This document shows, piece after piece, positions 1 through 8,094 of a stretch of 64,000 bases of DNA. Position 1 is the stretch's first letter; each line of letters opens with the position of its first letter. The stretch covers positions 445,594-509,593 of the forward strand of contig JBBROM010000002.1 of NCBI GenBank assembly GCA_038229415.1. The letters are read 5' to 3'. This DNA is from JANXUR01 sp038229415. Lineage in GTDB: Bacteria > Acidobacteriota > Terriglobia > Terriglobales > Acidobacteriaceae. A program made the translations under genes and the position numbers. The notes beneath the pieces are model-generated. The model searched no databases, was not told the origin of the DNA, and saw only the letters and a list, made by a program, of their open reading frames with translations.

Positions 1-490
1 CGCCGAAGTCGGCAGGCAGCTTGGTGCCAAAGGTCTCAGCGATCAGCCGGACGATGGCAAAGTGATGCACGGCATGGCTTACCGAGAAGGCGATCTCCCG
101 CCCAACCGTGGAAGTCATAGTGTCGGGGCCGTTGGTGCCGTAGCCCACGGAGTAGGTCACGCGCAGAGGCTCAGCCAGCACATCGTTGGAGCCCCGGCTA
201 AAATCGTCCATCTGTCCCAGTAGCGACTCCGTCATCCAGGCAGCGAATTCGAGGTCTTCGGCGATGCGGGTGTCACGCTCACGGGCGTCATAATCCACAC
301 TGCGCTCGGGTAAACCAGCCAGCAGGCACGAAAAATGGTCCAGAATATGACGGTAATGGTCGCCGATGGAAGAGCGTTCCGGCGCAGCCTTCCGGCGATA
401 GGTCTCGGAGTCCAGCGCAGCCAGCAGCTCGCGGCCCTGCATTAAGACTTGGCGGGCGGCCAGAACCAGCGAATTTTCCGCACTTATCAC
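1..490 (-). CDS. DinB-like four-helix protein, 3' end beyond the window
   Basis: Translating the minus strand from a GTG at 490 gives an uninterrupted reading frame to base 1, so the C-terminus is outside the window. The protein has a DinB-superfamily pattern: a His-rich helix near residues 45-52 (DHYRHILDHF) and a second cluster around residues 139-143 (SHAVHHF). In DinB folds such clusters supply the three metal-binding histidines. Known members include metal-dependent thiol transferases and many uncharacterised proteins, so the substrate cannot be named. The GTG overlaps the TGA of the upstream DoxX gene by four bases (GTGA), which supports this start and suggests translational coupling. 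Confidence 0.72.
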   Translation of the reverse strand, partial: MISAENSLVLAARQVLMQGRELLAALDSETYRRKAAPERSSIGDHYRHILDHFSCLLAGLPERSVDYDARERDTRIAEDLEFAAWMTESLLGQMDDFSRGSNDVLAEPLRVTYSVGYGTNGPDTMTSTVGREIAFSVSHAVHHFAIVRLIAETFGTKLPADFG

Positions 491-864
491 AGCTTATCCC
501 CAATCACCGGAATTTCGCGGCGATGCAGGTAGAGTACCACCAACGACGCCAAAAATACGACGACAGCCAAGCCAAAAAGTTCACCGCCGTCGCCCTGAAC
601 CTCAATGCCCAACACGGTTAGATGCGACATGATGGCACCAGAGATGACTCCCAAGGCCAGCAAGGCACCGAGCCAGGCGTAGGGCGTGAGCAGAAGAAGG
701 GCTGCAATCAGTTCCGCAACGCCGCTGCCGATGCGGCCCGGAGCGCCAAGTCCAACCTTGTCAAAGATATAAACAGATTCGGGCGCAGCCGAGAATTTAA
801 AGAAAAGAGTCTGTCCGAGAATCGCAACTGCCGTAAGCCGAGCTACCCAATCGAGAATCTTCAT
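487..864 (-). CDS. DoxX family membrane protein
   Basis: This 125-residue protein has four predicted hydrophobic helices (around residues 5-25, 45-65, 70-90 and 98-116) and the length and layout of DoxX-family integral membrane proteins. Some DoxX members take part in quinone or sulfur metabolism or protect against oxidative stress; the role here is not determined. The frame is open further upstream, but the ATG at 864 gives the natural N-terminus MKILDWVARL and a weak GGA ribosome site about 10 bases upstream. The stop overlaps the start of the DinB-like gene. It lies 100 bases downstream of the YHS gene on the same strand. Confidence 0.8.
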   Translation of the reverse strand: MKILDWVARLTAVAILGQTLFFKFSAAPESVYIFDKVGLGAPGRIGSGVAELIAALLLLTPYAWLGALLALGVISGAIMSHLTVLGIEVQGDGGELFGLAVVVFLASLVVLYLHRREIPVIGDKL

Positions 865-964
865 GTGTACCGTTCCAAGGAAGTCTATTGCGAAGTGTCT
901 TGACTCATTTTGCAACACAAACGCGCCCGCCGTCTCTGTGAATTTGCAGGAGCGGGCGCAAACT

Positions 965-1435
965 CTAGTGGTGGCCTTCTTTTTCCACAATCTGCGGCCA
1001 GTTGGCATCAGCCTGCTTCAACAAGCCGTTGCGATCTTTATTGAATAGGCCCTGTACGTCCTTGTCATAGTTCAGGATGAGACGGTCGTTCAAAATCTGG
1101 AAGGCGTCCGTCGAAATGGGAGCAGCGTGTCCCTGCGAGGCTCCGTAAGCGCAGTAGCCGCCGAAGGCGGGGGCGTACTTGGCCGGGTTGGCGTCAAACG
1201 CAGTCTTATGATCGGCGGAGGCGAACTGGTAGCGGGCACCGTTGTAGTTGCTGGTGAAGGAGCTGTTGCCCTTTACGGGCTTGCTATCAGTAAAGTAAGC
1301 GACCGGGTCGTAACCCTTGAGGGCGAGGCCGGAGCGATCCACGTTGATTAGGGTCTTATCGGCAGCCGCCGCGGGCAGTGCAGATGCCAGCGCGAGAGCC
1401 AGAATGAGTGAGAATAGTACGAGTGCTTTCTTCAT
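965..1435 (-). CDS. Secreted YHS-domain protein
   Basis: The 156-residue product begins with a clear signal peptide (MKKALVLFSLILALALASA, probable cleavage after AAA near residue 24). It then carries a YHS-type domain: KGYDPVAYFTDSKPVKG, then YQFAS..HKTAFDANPAKYAPAFGGYCAYG and a C-terminal DILNDRLILNYD-like stretch. This architecture is common in periplasmic YHS proteins thought to bind metal ions or small ligands. A GGGGAA site eight bases upstream supports the ATG at 1435 over the one at 1447. It sits directly downstream of the Rieske/ferric-reductase operon, so a periplasmic metal or redox role is plausible but inferred. Confidence 0.85.
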   Translation of the reverse strand: MKKALVLFSLILALALASALPAAAADKTLINVDRSGLALKGYDPVAYFTDSKPVKGNSSFTSNYNGARYQFASADHKTAFDANPAKYAPAFGGYCAYGASQGHAAPISTDAFQILNDRLILNYDKDVQGLFNKDRNGLLKQADANWPQIVEKEGHH

Positions 1436-1514
1436 CTGTTTCCCCATGATGATGGGAGTCCTCGGTGGAGCAAAGGTTTCAGGCGCACAGGGCGCGTAGT
1501 TTCAGCTTGTTCCA

Positions 1515-2333
1515 TCAGCGCCGTACCAAGCCGCTGGGGAACGCCCGTAACCCATGTAGATCGGCCTGTAAGGTTAGCGTTTGGCCAGTCCGTCGCAGCT
1601 CCCCGCTTAGTTGAACCGGCTCGCCAACATAGTGCAATATCCGGTCACGATCCTGGCCTGTGGGGGCGTGTCCCGTCGCGTCAGTGAGTAAGACGACCTC
1701 GGGCTGGCTGCTGATGGAGCTGGTCAACAGTGCGGGTGGAATCCCGCCGCTGATGCAGCGGGCGGCGCAGTCGCGGTGCACCTTCCCTTGGCCGGGGTTC
1801 ATCACGCCGAGATAGCACTTGCTGTCTACAATTTCGCCGGTGAGGGTGACGTGGCCGAGGGAGATCGACAGTTGAATGTGCGATTCGGGCTCGTCCGTCG
1901 GTGCACCTGGCTCTAGGTGTGAAATGATCGCAATCGCTGAATCTAAAGGCTCGGAGACTTCGATCATGCTCTGGCCGTCGCGATGGATCAGGGTGCCCCG
2001 AACGAACGCCGTACGGTTATCCCATCCCGCGACCAACGATTCTGCCCCGTGCTTGCCCGGCGCGACCAGAAGGTAACGGTCGTACCCCGTCAAGTGCCCG
2101 ACGGGGTCGAAGTGACCCTGAAAAAGCGATGGATAAGGCGTGGTCGAAACCTCCCCTAAGAAAATACCCTTATGCCCAAAGTCAAAATAAGCTGCCGGGA
2201 AGGGCTGCTGTACCAGTACGAACAATATGGCGAGGGCCACGCCAAGCGCGATCACTCCGACTACCACGCGCCGCACAAAGCGCATTAACCGAGCTGGCGG
2301 CTTGGGATCGTAGCCGACGTAAAAATCGCTCAC
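1515..2333 (-). CDS. Membrane-anchored protein with conserved Cys motif, Rieske-operon partner
   Basis: This 272-residue protein has one N-terminal membrane helix (residues 20-42) and then a large presumably periplasmic domain. Its distinctive feature is a cysteine cluster, C173-YLG...C189-AA-R-C193-ISGGIPP, resembling a motif I recall from uncharacterised proteins beside Rieske/ferric-reductase genes in other phyla. The first half also contains a beta-rich segment. The start is a GTG at 2333 that overlaps the TGA of the upstream gene as GTGA; a longer frame exists but would run deep into that gene. The cysteines could bind a metal or cofactor, or form a disulfide. The function is unknown and the assignment rests on context. 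Confidence 0.7.
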   Translation of the reverse strand: MSDFYVGYDPKPPARLMRFVRRVVVGVIALGVALAILFVLVQQPFPAAYFDFGHKGIFLGEVSTTPYPSLFQGHFDPVGHLTGYDRYLLVAPGKHGAESLVAGWDNRTAFVRGTLIHRDGQSMIEVSEPLDSAIAIISHLEPGAPTDEPESHIQLSISLGHVTLTGEIVDSKCYLGVMNPGQGKVHRDCAARCISGGIPPALLTSSISSQPEVVLLTDATGHAPTGQDRDRILHYVGEPVQLSGELRRTGQTLTLQADLHGLRAFPSGLVRR

Positions 2334-3415
2334 GCTCCACCTCCTTTGGGCAGCTGAATCTCGCTGGCTGGAATCCGTGCTGGCTCGCAATAGGTGCCGG
2401 GCGGCAATGGTTCAGGATGCACCAGCACGCGGCCTCCGACTATTGCGGTGCGGAAGGTCGAGACTTTCTCCTGGAACGGCGGCGGCGATGCGCCATCCTG
2501 CGGCTGGTATTGGTAGCCATGCCACGGGCAGGTAATGCATCCGTCGATGATGCGGCCTTCGCCGAGTGGGCCATTCTGATGCTGGCACACGTTGGAAACC
2601 GCTGAGACTTTGCCGTCATAACGGAAGAGCGCGATGCGCTCGCCATTCAGCGAAACCACGCGGGCGCACTTTTCGGGAATGGAGGCGACTTCTCCGGCGT
2701 CGAGAAAGCCGGAGCCAGCAATGATCGAGCTGGCCGCTGGCAATTGCGTCTGATCCACGCGCGCTTCTTTTCGGGCAGCAGCCAGGTGCAGCGTGATGAC
2801 CGTAGCAGCGCCGACGGCCATTGCGGTGGCAAGCAGCGGACTGTGCTCCGACTGCAACGCCCCGAGAGCAACGTGCGCGACTAGCAGTGCGTAGGCCCAG
2901 TAGATGAGCATGTGCAGCCGCTTCCACACCGGCGGCGTCAGGTGGCGTAACCAGAAGTCGTGGCTGGTCGCTGCCATCAGAAACAGAATGATCAGCGCGA
3001 AAAATCCCAGCATCTGGAAAGGGAACTGGCTGATACTGGCGAAGCGCTGGTTGCTGATAAAGAGGCTGACGAATGGATTGACGTCGCCGAGGCTGTGAAA
3101 CTGAACCAGCGAAAAAGCGGCGTGCGTCAGCGCCAGCACAAACATAGTGACGCCAAGATGCCGTCGGTTGTAGAGCAGTGGCAGAAAGCGGTCGTCAAGG
3201 CGAGCCAGCGGGCCGATGCAGAGGATGACGTGCAGCAACAGAAAGGCGGCGGTACCGAGTCCGCGAATCAGCAGCGTCTCGGCGGTGGCGTTGGGATGCA
3301 CCAGCATGCCTATTCCGAGGAAGATGCCGAGATAGAGTGCAACTCCGACGGCGATGGCGGAGTCGGAGGCACGCTTGGCCGGGCTCCAGCCGATGGCGCG
3401 ATATTGCTCACTCAT
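2330..3415 (-). CDS. Ferric-reductase-like transmembrane protein fused to a Rieske [2Fe-2S] domain
   Basis: The 361-residue product has six hydrophobic helices in its first 230 residues. Histidines in the membrane part (LLLHVILC, RRHLGV, LTHAAF, KRLHML, VAHVAL) are arranged as in bis-heme ferric-reductase-like domains. The C-terminal 100 residues form a Rieske domain with the ligand pattern C277-Q-H279 ... C296-PW-H299. The usual flavin/NAD(P)H domain of ferric reductases is absent and replaced by the iron-sulfur domain. Electron transfer between the Rieske centre and membrane hemes is inferred. The ATG at 3415 overlaps the TGA of the preceding small gene (ATGA). It is the third gene of a four-gene overlapping operon. 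Confidence 0.85.
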   Translation of the reverse strand: MSEQYRAIGWSPAKRASDSAIAVGVALYLGIFLGIGMLVHPNATAETLLIRGLGTAAFLLLHVILCIGPLARLDDRFLPLLYNRRHLGVTMFVLALTHAAFSLVQFHSLGDVNPFVSLFISNQRFASISQFPFQMLGFFALIILFLMAATSHDFWLRHLTPPVWKRLHMLIYWAYALLVAHVALGALQSEHSPLLATAMAVGAATVITLHLAAARKEARVDQTQLPAASSIIAGSGFLDAGEVASIPEKCARVVSLNGERIALFRYDGKVSAVSNVCQHQNGPLGEGRIIDGCITCPWHGYQYQPQDGASPPPFQEKVSTFRTAIVGGRVLVHPEPLPPGTYCEPARIPASEIQLPKGGGA

Positions 3416-3582
3416 GGCTTGGCTCCATCGGTGCTGTGGGGATGGCCAGACACCGGGACACTCGAACTGTCTGCGGGGAGAGCAGACGGGCGGTCGAGCA
3501 GGGCCAGCACCAGCAGTAAAGGAAGCAGCACCGCGAGAATGATCCAGGTTCGCCGGTGAGAGGTACGCAAGGGCTGAATCAT
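3412..3582 (-). CDS. Small single-helix membrane protein (56 aa)
   Basis: This short gene was found by reading the gap between two neighbours. Its ATG at 3582 overlaps the stop of the upstream gene (ATGA) and its own TGA overlaps the ATG of the Rieske fusion gene, again as ATGA. The product has a basic N-terminus (MIQPLRTSHRRTW), one strong membrane helix (IILAVLLPLLLVLALL) and a short polar tail. The double overlap strongly suggests that it is translated as part of the operon. By its size and position it may be an accessory subunit of the Rieske/ferric-reductase complex, which is inference. Confidence 0.7.
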   Translation of the reverse strand: MIQPLRTSHRRTWIILAVLLPLLLVLALLDRPSALPADSSSVPVSGHPHSTDGAKP

Positions 3583-3875
3583 GCTTGCGCTCCCCGCCCG
3601 GCTGATCTCGCCGGGTCTGTGTGTGGGTTCGGAGCGATGGGCGGATCGCTAGCCTTATCACCGGACGCATTCATCCAACGCCGCAGCAGCAGGGGCCAGA
3701 AAGCTGCGACGCCGGGCAGAATCAGCAAGCGAAAGCCCCAGCCAGCCCCCTTGGCTTGCGAGTCAATGCGTGCTAGCCCAGCTGAAATAAAGACGAGGCC
3801 AAATATCAGTCCGATGGCGGCATAGGCTGCCATCACTGTGAGCACTACTCGCACGAAATTTTCATACCCAGCCAT
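3579..3875 (-). CDS. Small two-helix membrane protein, first gene of the Rieske operon
   Basis: This 98-residue protein has two membrane helices (about residues 8-32 and 45-63), the second carrying the pattern GWGFRLLILPGVAAFWPLLLRRW. Short proteins with a GWGF...LLI.PG...WPLLL.RW signature are, as I recall, found beside ferric-reductase/Rieske genes in Bacteroidota and other phyla. The C-terminal 30 residues are polar and Pro/Ala-rich. It opens the minus-strand operon; its stop overlaps the next start by four bases. The role is unknown; an assembly factor or subunit is possible. Confidence 0.75.
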   Translation of the reverse strand: MAGYENFVRVVLTVMAAYAAIGLIFGLVFISAGLARIDSQAKGAGWGFRLLILPGVAAFWPLLLRRWMNASGDKASDPPIAPNPHTDPARSAGRGAQA

Positions 3876-4064
3876 ACTGATGACGTCTGCTCCGCAAGAA
3901 AAGGACTACCACGCATATGATACTTCGGGCGGCGGATTGTTACGGTGCCGAGAGCGGTTGCGATGGGGAGAATTTTATTTCCGCAGCTTGCGATTGCTGG
4001 GCGTCGCGTGTAGAGTCACATTCGCTCCGCAAGAGTCACTCTGCTCCCGGCAACTCAACTCCTC

Positions 4065-4511
4065 ATGGTGGATTACTACGCAATTCTCGCTTCCTGCGCC
4101 GCTATTCGTACGGCGTATAACGGCCACGACATTCCACTTCTGCTGGCGCAATTTGCCCCGGAATTCACGCTGATCCCCGCTGGGGGAGCGACAACAGAGG
4201 GCGCGGCTGCGGCAGTCGCTTTGCAGGAACAAGCCCGTGCTCTGTTCGGACGCTACGAGGTGTATTGCGCCGAGTCTGTTCCCTACGTGACGCAACTACA
4301 AGGCACGGCGTGGGTGTGGGGACAGGAAAGATTCCAGCTGGTGGAGCGGGATACTGGAAGGCGATTCTGCGAGTGCTATCGCGTCACCAGGGTTTGGAAG
4401 CAGCGACCGGATGGAGGTTGGAGGATTACGTTTCAGATGCATGAGCCGGATCCGCTGGGCACGGGGCAGTGGCAAGAGTCGGGACTGGAACAGGATGCAG
4501 GAATCGCGTAG
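4065..4511 (+). CDS. NTF2/SnoaL-like small protein
   Basis: This 148-residue soluble protein starts with an alpha-helical segment (YYAILASCAAIRTAYNGHDIPLLLAQFAPEF) followed by alternating strands, and ends in a KQRPDGGWRITFQMHEPD strand. The pattern is characteristic of the NTF2-like/SnoaL superfamily (DUF4440-like), whose members are small-molecule enzymes or binding proteins. No catalytic residues can be assigned. It is transcribed divergently from the Rieske operon across a 189-base gap. The family assignment is from pattern only, so confidence is moderate. Confidence 0.6.
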   Translation: MVDYYAILASCAAIRTAYNGHDIPLLLAQFAPEFTLIPAGGATTEGAAAAVALQEQARALFGRYEVYCAESVPYVTQLQGTAWVWGQERFQLVERDTGRRFCECYRVTRVWKQRPDGGWRITFQMHEPDPLGTGQWQESGLEQDAGIA

Positions 4512-4548
4512 AGTCGGCGCGGCCACCCAGTGGCGGCCGCATTCAGTG

Positions 4549-4809
4549 TTATGCCTTTTGCAGGTCAGCCTGCAGGCGCTTTTGCAGACGTTCGCTGAAG
4601 CCGACGGGCAATTCAAAGGTCTGTCCGTTGCTCACCAGCCGAATCAGGTTACGCGTTCCGTCGAAGATCGCGGTGCAATGGGCGCACTTGGCAAGATGCG
4701 CCTCGATGCTAAGCCGCAACGCCGGGTTGATCTCATTCTCGATGTAGTCGGAGATCTCCTGGATCACGTCCAAACAGTTAATCTCGAAGATTTCGTTATT
4801 TTCGACCAT
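4549..4809 (-). CDS. Zinc-finger anti-sigma factor
   Basis: The 86-residue protein is a small soluble anti-sigma factor with the ZAS zinc motif H-LAK-C-AH-C (residues 38-45). It has no transmembrane helix. It would bind and hold the ECF sigma factor encoded immediately upstream, from which it is separated by one base. The stand-alone ZAS domain without a sensor domain suggests cytoplasmic redox or zinc sensing, as in RsrA/ChrR-type factors; the signal itself is not visible. Confidence 0.85.
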   Translation of the reverse strand: MVENNEIFEINCLDVIQEISDYIENEINPALRLSIEAHLAKCAHCTAIFDGTRNLIRLVSNGQTFELPVGFSERLQKRLQADLQKA

Positions 4810-4810
4810 G

Positions 4811-5503
4811 CTACCAGGGCCTCACTTTCTTCCAGTGTCCTTCGCCAAAGTTCCAGCCTCCGTCCAAACCCGGGGCCAGTGCGTCCCGCAACTGCAGCCT
4901 GGCGCGCAGCAGACGCGTCTTCACGGAAGCTTCCGTAATGCCCAGCGCATTAGCAGTTTCGGCGATGCTCATGTTCTGCACGTCGCGCAACACAAACACT
5001 TCGCGGTAAATCGCCCCTAGAGAATCTAGCGCCTTTTGGATAGCCTCCCGCAGCTGCTTGCGGTTTAGCTGCTCCGAAGGAATCTCGCGCCAGTCGGCAA
5101 AGTCCCGGGGGATGTACTCGCCTTCGTTGCTCTGCTTGCCTTCGTCAATCGATTCGTACAAATGCGGGCGATTCTTGCGCAGCTTCATGCGTGCTTCGTT
5201 GATGGCAATCTGAATCAGCCAGGTGCTGAACTTGGACTCACGCCGAAAGCCCGCCAGATGCTGGAACGCCTTGACCATGGCTTCTTGTGCCGCATCTTCC
5301 GCGTCCGCTTCATTGCGCAGCACAGCGTAAGCTGCGCTGTATACGGCCCTCTCATAAGGGCGCACCAACGAATAGAAGAGATCCTTCTCACCGGCTACGA
5401 TGCGCTCGATGATGGAACTCTCGGCTTGATTGGCGATGTTTGCGGCAGTTTCCAAAAGATCATCCTTCGCGGCGCAAGCAACTAGGTCATCCCCATCGTA
5501 CAC
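4811..5503 (-). CDS. ECF-type RNA polymerase sigma factor
   Basis: The 230-residue product contains sigma-70 region 2 (RNEADAEDAAQEAMVKAF.HL..FR..SKFSTWLIQIAINEA) and region 4 (LREAIQKALDSLGAIYREVFVLRDVQNMSIAETANALGITEASVKTRL). The N-terminus is about 30 residues longer than usual (MYDGDDLVACAAKDD), so translation might begin further in. It is directly followed by its zinc-binding anti-sigma factor. Targets cannot be inferred from the window. Confidence 0.92.
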   Translation of the reverse strand: MYDGDDLVACAAKDDLLETAANIANQAESSIIERIVAGEKDLFYSLVRPYERAVYSAAYAVLRNEADAEDAAQEAMVKAFQHLAGFRRESKFSTWLIQIAINEARMKLRKNRPHLYESIDEGKQSNEGEYIPRDFADWREIPSEQLNRKQLREAIQKALDSLGAIYREVFVLRDVQNMSIAETANALGITEASVKTRLLRARLQLRDALAPGLDGGWNFGEGHWKKVRPW

Positions 5504-5688
5504 TGGCTCGACCTTTGCTTAAAACAATCGCCGTTGTGCGAATCCGCGGTCCGAAACCCTCCTCAACGGTACGATGCGGCTGGGCCAGATATGTTACTTC
5601 GGGTCGAAAACCGCAGTTTCCACTCAAGGGTCAACGGCTGTGGACGATGAGCCATCAGAGTAGTAAATCAGAGGGCTGAATCAGGAAC

Positions 5689-6426
5689 ATGGCTATCGTC
5701 TCCATCATTGCACGCCCCGCTTTCAACACACTGGGGCTGGCATCGGCCCCAGCCCCAGAACGCCCTTCTTTAGCAAGATATGGTTTGGCGTTGAAATGGC
5801 GGAGGCTCGAGTTCCTGATTTTCTTCGCCGGGATACCGGGGGCGATCCACCTGGGCTGGCTTCCTAACTGGCCAGTTCCCCTCCTGCTGATTCTCAGTGG
5901 CGTAGCGTGGATGGTGTTGCGGCGAGACCCGACCTTCGATCACGGTCAGCTTTGGAATATAGCCGGGATGCGGAGTGGGCTGGTGCCCGTGGTGGCACGG
6001 GCGCTGGCCCTGATAGCACTGCTCGGTTTGATCGTTTTTCTTTTCATGCCGAATCTGCTGTTCGTGCTGGTTAGACGTACGCCGTTGCTTTGGGCGTCGG
6101 TGATGGTCTTTTACCCAATCCTTTCGGTGTATCCGCAGGAATTCTTGTTCCGCGCGCTGTTATTCCACCGTTATCGTGCATTATTTTCCTCGGAAACCAC
6201 GCTGATTCTTGCCAGCGCCTCCGTCTTTGGTTTGGCGCACATCATTTTTGGTGCGTGGATCTCCGTTGCGCTTACTTTTGTGGGAGGGTTGCTGTTTGCG
6301 CTGACTTACGCACGTACCCGGTCATTGCTACTGGTCGCGATTGAGCATGCAGTGCTGGGCAATGCCATCTTCACGCTCGGGTTAGGCCAGTACTTTTCCC
6401 AGACGGGGCCGCACCTGTTTCGCTGA
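5689..6426 (+). CDS. CPBP family intramembrane glutamic protease-like protein
   Basis: The 245-residue polytopic membrane protein has six to seven hydrophobic helices. The motif YPQEFLFRALLFHRY (around residue 150) matches the CPBP/Abi motif 1 but has Gln-Glu rather than Glu-Glu before xxxR. It is followed by FGLAHIIFG (motif 2) and IEHAVLGN (motif 3). Family members include Rce1-type prenyl-protein proteases and bacteriocin self-immunity proteins. The replaced first Glu may affect activity. An AGGA sits only a few bases before the ATG. The gene is divergent from the ECF sigma gene. Confidence 0.8.
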   Translation: MAIVSIIARPAFNTLGLASAPAPERPSLARYGLALKWRRLEFLIFFAGIPGAIHLGWLPNWPVPLLLILSGVAWMVLRRDPTFDHGQLWNIAGMRSGLVPVVARALALIALLGLIVFLFMPNLLFVLVRRTPLLWASVMVFYPILSVYPQEFLFRALLFHRYRALFSSETTLILASASVFGLAHIIFGAWISVALTFVGGLLFALTYARTRSLLLVAIEHAVLGNAIFTLGLGQYFSQTGPHLFR

Positions 6427-6431
6427 GTACG

Positions 6432-6830
6432 CTACTTGAGGAACTTATCGCGGCGCTGCCAAGCGACGAATGAGGTCACCAGAAGCAGAACAATAGCGGC
6501 GGCGGGGTTGCCCCCCTCAAGATGCATTGTCATGTGGGCAATCACGGCGCCCACCATCACCACCGCCAACATGCCTGCTCCTGCCGTGGCGAAGGAGGGC
6601 ACCAGCATGAGTACCGCTCCGGCGACCTCCAGCATCCCTGCGAGATAGCGGAACCACTGGCCCATGCCGATCTCGCCGAACATGCGCACCGCGTTGTCGA
6701 AGCCGACCAGTTTCTCTGCTCCAGTAATCAGGAAGACCAAGGCGGCGATGATCTGGAGTGCCCAGACCACGATATTCAATAATCGTGAAGCGGGCCGGAG
6801 TGGCCTCACCGGGTTGATCATGGTTGCCAT
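6432..6830 (-). CDS. DoxX family membrane protein (second copy in window)
   Basis: The 132-residue product has four membrane helices, with the DoxX-like segment FLITGAEKLVGFDNAVRMFGEIGMGQWFRYLAGMLEVAGAVLML and a loop IAHMTMHLEGGNP. It is more typical of the DoxX-like_2 group than the copy at 487-864. The frame is open well upstream into the next gene, but the ATG at 6830 gives a normal N-terminus (MATMINPVRP). It is convergent with the CPBP gene, five bases apart, and lies 55 bases downstream of the DUF2252 gene. Function unknown. Confidence 0.75.
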   Translation of the reverse strand: MATMINPVRPLRPASRLLNIVVWALQIIAALVFLITGAEKLVGFDNAVRMFGEIGMGQWFRYLAGMLEVAGAVLMLVPSFATAGAGMLAVVMVGAVIAHMTMHLEGGNPAAAIVLLLVTSFVAWQRRDKFLK

Positions 6831-6885
6831 GGGCTGATTTTTCAAGGCTGGTACAAATTGTATCGTGAAGAAATCAAACAGGTGG

Positions 6886-7968
6886 TTACCGCTTTGAGAC
6901 CCACCGTTGCCACTCTTCGGTGAGCTGAGCCGCCATCTGGCTGGCGCCATCGTACAGCCATTTCGCGGGCCGTTTCGCCAAGTCGTTGCGGATGTCCTTG
7001 GCCGCGGCGCGGCTCCCCAGATGAATGTTTGCCGTCTCCCATCCCATGGAATAGAGAATCTTGTACGCGTCGCTATCTCGTGGCAACTGAGCCAGATCAA
7101 TACGCGAATTGCTCGGCGAAAGTCGGCGCACCACCCATTGGCTGCCGATTTGCAGGAAGGGATCGGGGCACCGCACCGCTTCATTAACGATCTGGGAGTA
7201 GAAGCAAGAGCCATCTTTGAGGCCCTCTGCCCAAACATGAGCCGAAGGCAGAATCGCCTTGGCTTCGCGAGCCACCCGGCCACCGCACCAGTCTGCCACC
7301 CCCACCCAGCGCTCGCGTCCCAGGCTACCGACGCCCGCGATGCGGGGAGCAAAGCGCACCTTTAGCTCCTCCGAGGGCATGGCTTGCAGGATCGCGTTTT
7401 TGGCGGTGCCGCACTTTCGACCGGGAAACTTCGCATCCAGCACCTTGTCCATGTTGCGCCAGAACACTACAGGATCACGTTGGCCGCTTTCCGCGAGTTG
7501 GCGTAGGGAAGCATGATGTTCCCCCAGCACGAACGGCTCACCGCCATTTTGTAATGCGTCGCGATAGCCTTCCAGGATAGCCTCGGTGCTTTGGCTGGCT
7601 CGAATTGCTAGATGATCTTCACGCTCGGCGACTAGGGCACTGGTCGCCAGCCGCAGCAGGTCTGAGGTATAGGGTAGCCGCCACGCTTCGTCAAAATCAT
7701 TGATGCCCCAGATCAACCGACCGTCAGAGTCGCGCCAGGTGCCAAAATTTTCCACGTGCAGGTCACCCACCGCCAGCACAAGGGGAGCCTTGGCAGCGGT
7801 TGGTGCCCAAGTTTTCCAGTGGTAGGCCCAGAGATAGTAGGACCCGCGGAAAAAAGGAAACAGACCGCCCTTCATACAGGTGTGCTTACTGCGCAGATCC
7901 TTTTCGACGGGACGTATATGGGAACTCATCCACGTATCGTAGCTGCGGGTTGCCTGTTGCATATGCAT
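6886..7968 (-). CDS. DUF2252 family protein
   Basis: The 360-residue soluble protein has the hallmark block of DUF2252: GDLHVENFGTW followed by W.INDFDEA (residues 68-95). These resemble the HxD-like catalytic and metal-binding loops of aminoglycoside-phosphotransferase/kinase-like folds, and an N-terminal KGGLFPFFRGSYYL block is also present. Members are widespread and mostly uncharacterised; a phosphotransfer activity is suspected from fold similarity. The length is slightly shorter than many members. ATG codons at 7968 and 7962 are both possible starts. Confidence 0.82.
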   Translation of the reverse strand: MHMQQATRSYDTWMSSHIRPVEKDLRSKHTCMKGGLFPFFRGSYYLWAYHWKTWAPTAAKAPLVLAVGDLHVENFGTWRDSDGRLIWGINDFDEAWRLPYTSDLLRLATSALVAEREDHLAIRASQSTEAILEGYRDALQNGGEPFVLGEHHASLRQLAESGQRDPVVFWRNMDKVLDAKFPGRKCGTAKNAILQAMPSEELKVRFAPRIAGVGSLGRERWVGVADWCGGRVAREAKAILPSAHVWAEGLKDGSCFYSQIVNEAVRCPDPFLQIGSQWVVRRLSPSNSRIDLAQLPRDSDAYKILYSMGWETANIHLGSRAAAKDIRNDLAKRPAKWLYDGASQMAAQLTEEWQRWVSKR

Positions 7969-8094
7969 GGGTGCCTGCCCAGGCCAGCGCGGTTATGCCT
8001 GTGACTGTAGGTATGCTGGCGCAACACCTAACCGCGAAAAGGTAGAACAATCGGGGGCTGGCGTCAAGTGTGTATTTCTTGACCACGCCGGGAT

